In this document: one piece after another, positions 59,630 to 64,000 of the stretch
How the letters are laid out: each line of letters opens with the position of its first letter
How positions within the stretch are numbered: position 1 is the stretch's first letter
Source of the DNA: ZC4RG20 sp963702105
Lineage (GTDB): Bacteria > Pseudomonadota > Gammaproteobacteria > Steroidobacterales > Rariloculaceae
Reading direction: 5' to 3'
NCBI GenBank assembly: GCA_963702105.1
Contig: OY969712.1
Location: 3,100,001 to 3,164,000, forward strand
Length of the DNA stretch: 64,000 bases
Notes under the pieces: generated by a model
Database searches by the model: none
What the model saw: only the letters and a program-made list of their open reading frames with translations
Told to the model about the DNA's origin: nothing
Made by a program: the position numbers and the translations under genes

Positions 59630-60508
59630 ATGCCGCTCGTTAACCTGAAACCCGTTCTGGCCGAGGCGAAGTCCAAGGGATACGCCGTCGCGGCCTTCAA
59701 TCCCGTCGACTACGCGTCGATGAAGGCCATGATCAAGGCGGCCGAGGAACTCAACGCTCCGGTCATCATTCAGACCTCGGCCAAGACCATCAAGTATTAC
59801 GGCCACGCGGCCCTCGTCGGCTGGATGCGAGAGCTCGCCGCCGAATCCCCGATTCCGGCCGTGCTGCACCTCGACCACGGCAAGGATTTCGACATGATCC
59901 GCACGTGCGTCGAGATGGGTTGGACCTCGGTCATGATCGACGCCTCCGACCACCCGTTCGAGAAGAACCTCGAGATGTCGCGCCGCGTCGTGGACCTCGC
60001 GACGAAGGCCGGCGTCGGCGTCGAAGCCGAGATCGGCCAGATCCTCGGGGTCGAGGACGACATGGTCGTCTCGGAGGAAGAGTCGCACCTCACGGATCCC
60101 AACGAGGCGGAACGCTTCTGCCGGGAGCTCGATCTGGCCGCGTTCGCCGCGGCGATCGGCACCGCGCACGGCTACTACAAGGGCGAGCCCAAGGTCGCGT
60201 TCGATCTCATCGAGCAGATCAACAAGCGCACGAATACGCCGATGGCGCTGCACGGCGGCACGGGCCTCTCCGACGAGGTCATCCAGCGCTGCATCAAGCT
60301 CGGCTGCGCCAAGATCAATATCTCGACGAACTTGAAGCACGTGTTCATCGACAGCTTCGCCGACTATCACCGCAACAATCCGAAGGACTACGAGCCGCTG
60401 CGCGTGCTCGGGGCCCAGTTCGAAGCGCTCAAGAACCTCTTCAAGGAAAAGATCGCTCAGTTCGGCGGCAGCAACCGCGGCGCCGAGGTTCTGGCCAAGG
60501 TCGCCTGA
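59630..60508 (+). CDS. Class II fructose/tagatose-bisphosphate aldolase
   Basis: 292 residues. Metal-binding and catalytic motifs in order: AAFNPVDYASMKA, AVLHLDHGKD (His zinc ligand, Asp catalytic), SVMIDASDHPFEKN, VEAEIGQILGVEDD, GTAHGYYKG (His ligand), MALHGGTGLSDE (His ligand), KINISTNLKH. Cleaves or forms a ketose-bisphosphate from DHAP and an aldehyde-phosphate. Fructose or tagatose specificity cannot be told from the sequence. First gene of a five-gene run with DHA kinase. Confidence 0.9.
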   Translation: MPLVNLKPVLAEAKSKGYAVAAFNPVDYASMKAMIKAAEELNAPVIIQTSAKTIKYYGHAALVGWMRELAAESPIPAVLHLDHGKDFDMIRTCVEMGWTSVMIDASDHPFEKNLEMSRRVVDLATKAGVGVEAEIGQILGVEDDMVVSEEESHLTDPNEAERFCRELDLAAFAAAIGTAHGYYKGEPKVAFDLIEQINKRTNTPMALHGGTGLSDEVIQRCIKLGCAKINISTNLKHVFIDSFADYHRNNPKDYEPLRVLGAQFEALKNLFKEKIAQFGGSNRGAEVLAKVA

Positions 60509-60518
60509 CGCAGACGTA

Positions 60519-61238
60519 ATGAAGGCGCTGATTTTCGACTGCGACGGTGTCCTTGTAGACACCGAAAGGGATGGTCACCGCGTCGCGTTCAATCGCACGT
60601 TTTCCGAATTTGGTCTCGACACGTTCTGGGACGTCGAACGTTACCGCGTGCTGCTCAAGGTCGCCGGCGGCAAGGAACGCATGCGCGCCCACTTCGAGGA
60701 GTTCGGCTGGCCGCCGGGTACGAACAACGCCGACGCGTTCATCGCCGACCTGCACAAGCGCAAGACCGAGATCTTCATGGGTCTAGTCGCGAGCGGCCAG
60801 CTGCCGCTGCGTCCGGGCATCGTCCGCATCGTCGACGAAGCGAGCGCAGCCGGCGTCCGCCTCGGCGTCTGCACGACGTCGAACGCGAAGTCCGTGGACG
60901 GCGTGCTCGATCTCATGGGGCCGGAACGCAAGGCCAAGTTCGAGTTCGTGCTGGCCGGGGACGTGGTCTCCCGGAAGAAGCCGGATCCGGAGATCTACCT
61001 GCTCGCGCGGCAGCGTCTCGGTCTCGACGGCGCCGACTGCGTCGTCATCGAGGACAGCCGCAACGGCCTGCTCGCCGCCCTCGGCGCCGACATGAACGTG
61101 CTGATCACGACGAGCACCTACACGACCGACGAGGACTTCGACGGTGCGGCCAAGGTCGTGCCCGAGCTGGGAGACCCGCCGAACGTGCTCGTCAAGCTCG
61201 AGGACCTCGAGTCTCTGTCCGCACAAAGGGCGGCCTGA
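60519..61238 (+). CDS. HAD-IA phosphatase (CbbY-like)
   Basis: 239 residues. Motif I DCDGVLVDTE (8-17), motif II CTTSNAK, motif III Lys in SRKKPDPEIYLL, motif IV VIEDSRNGLLAA. CbbY-type enzymes remove phosphate from sugar bisphosphates (for example xylulose-1,5-bisphosphate). 10 nt after the aldolase gene, so co-transcribed. Confidence 0.88.
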   Translation: MKALIFDCDGVLVDTERDGHRVAFNRTFSEFGLDTFWDVERYRVLLKVAGGKERMRAHFEEFGWPPGTNNADAFIADLHKRKTEIFMGLVASGQLPLRPGIVRIVDEASAAGVRLGVCTTSNAKSVDGVLDLMGPERKAKFEFVLAGDVVSRKKPDPEIYLLARQRLGLDGADCVVIEDSRNGLLAALGADMNVLITTSTYTTDEDFDGAAKVVPELGDPPNVLVKLEDLESLSAQRAA

Positions 61239-61264
61239 AGGCCCTTCTCTGGAGAAACCCTTCA

Positions 61265-61930
61265 ATGAAAGAGATCACGCTCGATGATGTCGAAGTCGCG
61301 ATCAAAACGATCGCCGATACGGCACTGCGCAACGAGAAGTACTTTTCGGAGCTCGACTCCGCGGCGGGCGACGCGGACTTCGGCGTCTCACTCGCATCGG
61401 GCTTCAAGGTCGTCAAGAAGGATTGGGATGCGCTCGACCGCAGCTCGATCGGCAGCCTGCTGCTCAAGATCAGCATGATCATCAGCCGCCACGTCGGCGG
61501 GTGCTCGGGGCCCATCTGGGGCACGGGCTTCATGCGCGCCGGAATGCTTTCCAAGGACAAGCAGACCGTCACGCTCGAGGAGCTCGAGAAGATGCTGAGC
61601 GCGGCCATCGAGGGCATTCAGCAGCGCGGCGGCGCGGTACCGGGCGACAAGACGCTGCTCGACGCGCTCCTTCCCGTGCGCGACACGCTGAAGGAATACG
61701 AAGGCAAGCCGGACGCCGAGCCGCGCGAAGTGCTGCGCGAGGCCACGCGCGCCGCCACGGACGCCATCGAAAAGACGCGCGATTGGGTCGCCCGGCGCGG
61801 CCGCCAATCATTCACGGGGGAACGCAGCAGAGGAACGCTCGATCCCGGCATCGTGGCCGTCGCAACCATGCTCAATGACCTCTGCAAGGAAGTCGGCATC
61901 GAGACCGAGAGCCTCGCAGCGGGCAAATAA
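61265..61930 (+). CDS. dhaL: Dihydroxyacetone kinase subunit DhaL (ADP/ATP-binding)
   Basis: 221 residues. Nucleotide-binding motif DSAAGDADFGVSL (31-43, Asp ligands to Mg), GGCSGPIWGTGFMRAG (78-93), and late ARRGRQSFTGERSRGTLDPGIVAVA. DhaL transfers phosphate to dihydroxyacetone bound by DhaK. It precedes dhaK by 32 nt. No PTS DhaM protein is visible, so the ATP-dependent form is likely. Confidence 0.92.
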   Translation: MKEITLDDVEVAIKTIADTALRNEKYFSELDSAAGDADFGVSLASGFKVVKKDWDALDRSSIGSLLLKISMIISRHVGGCSGPIWGTGFMRAGMLSKDKQTVTLEELEKMLSAAIEGIQQRGGAVPGDKTLLDALLPVRDTLKEYEGKPDAEPREVLREATRAATDAIEKTRDWVARRGRQSFTGERSRGTLDPGIVAVATMLNDLCKEVGIETESLAAGK

Positions 61931-61962
61931 CCTTTCAGAAAACGACTTGGGGGACTTACAAA

Positions 61963-62958
61963 ATGAAAAAATTCGTCAACGATCCATCCAACTTCGTGCC
62001 GGAAATGCTCGAGGGCGTCTATCTCGCCAATCCCGAGATGCTGCGGTACGTGCCGGAATACAACATCATCGCGCGCGCCGACCGCCCGGTGGACGACAAG
62101 GTGTCGATCGTCCAGGGCTCGGGCAGCGGCCACGAGCCGGCGCACGTCATGGCGGTCGGCCCCGGCATGCTCGACGCGGCCTCGCCGGGCGGCGTCTTCT
62201 CCGCCCCTCCCATGGAATTCTGCTACGAGTGCATCAAGCTCATGAACTCGCCCAAGGGCGTGCTCGTCCTGATCAACAACTATCAGGGCGACCGCATGAA
62301 CTGGGACATGGCCGTCGAGATGGCGCAGGCCGAGGGCATCAACGTCAAGAGCTTCGTCATCGACGATGACGTCGCTGTCCAGGATTCGACGCACACGGTC
62401 GGGCGCCGCGGCGTCGCGGGCAACTTCTTCGTCATCAAGGCCTGCGGCGCGGCGGCGGAGCGCGGCGCGAGCCTCGACGAGCTGCTCGCGCTCGCCAAGA
62501 AGGTCAACGGCCAGGTACGCACGATGGGCGTCGCGCTGACGTCGTGCACGCCGCCGGCGAAGGGCTCGCCGATCTTCGAAATCGGCGACGACGAAATGGA
62601 GGTCGGCGTCGGCATCCACGGCGAGCCCGGGCGCCGCCGCGACAAGCTCAAGCCCGCCGACGCGATCGTGGACGAGATCTTCGACGCCGTCGCTCAGGAC
62701 CTGCCCTTCAAGTCCGGCGACCGCGTCGCGCTCATGATCAACGGCCTCGGCGGCACGCCCATCAGCGAGCTCTACGTGCTCTACCGGCACGCCGCGCAGC
62801 GCTGCAAGAGCGCGGGGCTCACGATCGTGCGCAACTACGTGGGCAACTACTGCACCTCGCTGGAGATGGCCGGTGCCTCGCTGACCCTGCTGCGCCTCGA
62901 CAACGACCTCGAGCAGCTTCTGGCGGCCCCGGCCGAAGTCGCGACTCGGATATTTTGA
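61963..62958 (+). CDS. dhaK: Dihydroxyacetone kinase subunit DhaK
   Basis: 331 residues. VQGSGSGHEPAHVM (substrate loop) and the covalent substrate His in VGVGIHGEPGRRR (His ligand). NGLGGTPISELYVLYR and a C-terminus NYVGNYCTSLEMAGASLTLLRLDNDL fit. Together with DhaL it makes dihydroxyacetone phosphate. ATG preceded by a weak Shine-Dalgarno. The stop overlaps the phosphatase start. Confidence 0.93.
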   Translation: MKKFVNDPSNFVPEMLEGVYLANPEMLRYVPEYNIIARADRPVDDKVSIVQGSGSGHEPAHVMAVGPGMLDAASPGGVFSAPPMEFCYECIKLMNSPKGVLVLINNYQGDRMNWDMAVEMAQAEGINVKSFVIDDDVAVQDSTHTVGRRGVAGNFFVIKACGAAAERGASLDELLALAKKVNGQVRTMGVALTSCTPPAKGSPIFEIGDDEMEVGVGIHGEPGRRRDKLKPADAIVDEIFDAVAQDLPFKSGDRVALMINGLGGTPISELYVLYRHAAQRCKSAGLTIVRNYVGNYCTSLEMAGASLTLLRLDNDLEQLLAAPAEVATRIF

Positions 62959-63632
62959 CCTCCCGCTTCGGGGCCGGCGCCCTGCTCGTCGTTTTCGACC
63001 TCGACGGCACGCTCGTCGACTCGGCCCCGGACCTCAACTACTGCCTCGGCGTTGCGCTCGCCTCGGCCGGCTTCGAGAAGCCGGCCGAGGCGCAGACCCG
63101 CTCCTGGATCGGCGGCGGCGTCGAAATGCTCATCCGGCGCGCGCTCGACTGGGCGGGCGGCGAATCCGCCGCCGCAAAATTCGACGCGGTTTACGCCGAG
63201 TTCTCTGATCGCTATCGCGAGAACCTTTTCGTCCGCAGCACGCTCTATCCGCAGGTGCCGGAGACCCTCGATACCCTCCTCGCCCGCGGCCTCGCGCTCT
63301 CCTGCGTCACGAACAAGCGCCTCGAATTCGCCGAACGCGTGCTCGAGCTCGCCGGAATTCGCGACCGCTTCGGGCAGGTCATCGGCGGCGACAGCCTGCC
63401 GCAGAAAAAGCCGAGCCCCGCACCGCTGCGCGCCGCCGCGGCCGCGGCGGGCGCCGCGGAGTCGGCCGCCGTGCTCGTCGGGGACTCCGACCAGGACTAC
63501 GCCGCCGCGAAGGCAGCGGGGTGGCCGTTCGTCTGGGCGCGGTACGGGTATCGCGAGCGGCTGGCGGACGCACCCTCCTCGGTCGTCTCGATCGGCCGGT
63601 TCGGTGAGCTGGTGGCCCTGCTCGGCGATTAA
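62955..63632 (+). CDS. gph: HAD-IA phosphoglycolate phosphatase-like protein
   Basis: 225 residues. Motif I VVFDLDGTLVDSAPDLN, motif II SCVTNKRLEF, motif III Lys in LPQKKPSPAPL and motif IV VLVGDSDQDYAAAKAAG, the Gph pattern. No ATG or GTG is placed correctly; TTG at 62955 overlaps the dhaK stop and gives 15 residues before motif I, consistent with the family. Last gene of the aldolase-HAD-dhaLK run. A repair phosphatase for 2-phosphoglycolate is likely but substrate is unproven. Confidence 0.85.
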   Translation: MTSRFGAGALLVVFDLDGTLVDSAPDLNYCLGVALASAGFEKPAEAQTRSWIGGGVEMLIRRALDWAGGESAAAKFDAVYAEFSDRYRENLFVRSTLYPQVPETLDTLLARGLALSCVTNKRLEFAERVLELAGIRDRFGQVIGGDSLPQKKPSPAPLRAAAAAAGAAESAAVLVGDSDQDYAAAKAAGWPFVWARYGYRERLADAPSSVVSIGRFGELVALLGD

Positions 63633-64000
63633 GGCGGAGTCCACCGGGGTACGGCGGCGGGACCGAGAGGCCAACACCCCGGGTCCAGGACCGCTGTGAA
63701 TACGTCCCTGTACGCTCGCTGGCGCGCATCCATGCGCGCCAGCGTCCTGGCCCCGGGGTGTTGGCCCCTCGGCCCAGGACAGCCTCCAGGTGCAGATTCG
63801 TCTCCCGGACCGTCCTCCAGCTTCGGCGCCAGGGCCTTCCGTCTGCGTACCAGTCGGCCGCGCGAGGGCAATTCGCGTAAGTTCGAATGGTGTCACGATC
63901 GATCGGCGGCACTGCTCGCCACCGGTTTCTGCGACGGCTAACAATGCCCAGTTCGGGAACCTGCCGGAGCCGGGACGCTGCGGCCGCGGCGATACTGGCA
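63633..64000. other. Intergenic region with repeat copy B, no clear gene
   Basis: 368 bp to the window edge. It contains the palindromic element copy B; beyond it I see nothing with coding support. An ATG at 63944 opens a short frame that leaves the window, with no Shine-Dalgarno, and is not called. Confidence 0.5.
63667..63770 (+). repeat. Palindromic repeat element, copy B
   Basis: Outer arms 63667-63690 and 63745-63770 (GAGGCCAACACCCCGGG..., one mismatch and a 2-nt bulge over 24-26 bp) enclose a core (63690-63747) almost identical to that of copy A: the hairpin CGCTGGCGCGCA/TGCGCGCCAGCG and the preceding TACGTCCCTGTACGCT. The outer arms share no sequence with copy A. It follows gph by about 35 bp. 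Confidence 0.8.

Noticed and set aside
1..64000. tRNA, rRNA or tmRNA genes
   Set aside because: No convincing T-loop (GTTCGA..C) with a paired acceptor stem, nor any rRNA-like stretch, was seen on reading; a covariance-model scan was not possible here.

Overview
The window is 64 kb of GC-rich bacterial chromosome, with about 52 protein genes and no rRNA, tRNA or CRISPR that I can see. The protein set (a PA3496-family small protein, TamA/TamB, OmpW-like and TonB-dependent outer-membrane proteins, YfiR and BrkB families, and two PQQ-dependent dehydrogenases beside DUF6152) points to a Gram-negative, probably a Gammaproteobacterium of the Steroidobacter/Nevskia kind. That placement is an inference; no marker gene fixes it.

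Layout. 0-4 kb: small envelope/stress genes (partial EF-hand protein, PA3496 family, DUF1328, a DUF883-like/YqjE/DUF3618 operon, a Rho-N/SAP-like small protein). 4-8 kb: a DUF4136 lipoprotein plus M50 protease-CBS operon, divergent from a PAS histidine kinase and a FixJ-type regulator whose receiver lacks the phospho-acceptor Asp. 8-12 kb: two phospholipase-D/cardiolipin-synthase-like enzymes, an EEP-fold hydrolase and a RarD fragment. 12-18 kb: one 1921-residue surface protein with 11 near-identical cadherin-like repeats and a GlyGly-CTERM-like tail. 18-26 kb: glgB-glgE-treS/mak, the trehalose-to-alpha-glucan pathway. 26-32 kb: tamA-tamB. 32-43 kb: a GMC oxidoreductase, a KaiC-like ATPase with a hybrid kinase, further small genes, phhB and another cardiolipin synthase. 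43-50 kb: a DJ-1/PfpI protein, hybrid kinase-YfiR, a beta-barrel protein, a TonB receptor and BrkB. 50-59.5 kb: a periplasmic oxidation cluster (two PQQ dehydrogenases, a type-B carboxylesterase, two related HWxGxTLVVET proteins, DUF6152). 59.6-63.6 kb: class II aldolase, HAD phosphatase, DhaL, DhaK and a Gph-like phosphatase.

Two window-wide patterns stand out. First, 14 close matches to the sigma-54 -24/-12 promoter (TGGCATG-N4-TTGCA, exact spacing) lie in the first 43 kb and none was seen in the last 21 kb. They precede glgB-glgE-treS, tamAB, DUF883/DUF3618, DJ-1/PfpI, M50-CBS, the PAS kinase/FixJ pair and several tiny membrane or secreted proteins. This looks like a sigma-54-driven stress or envelope regulon. 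Second, every frameshift I found in an otherwise intact gene (five events in four genes) can be repaired by deleting one base from GACGTTC/GAACGTC to restore the palindrome GACGTC. That is either a motif-specific sequencing error, probably at a modified site, or a real sequence-specific insertion process.

A 58-bp palindromic element occurs twice, 11 kb apart, with near-identical cores inside long inverted repeats whose sequences are unrelated between the copies.
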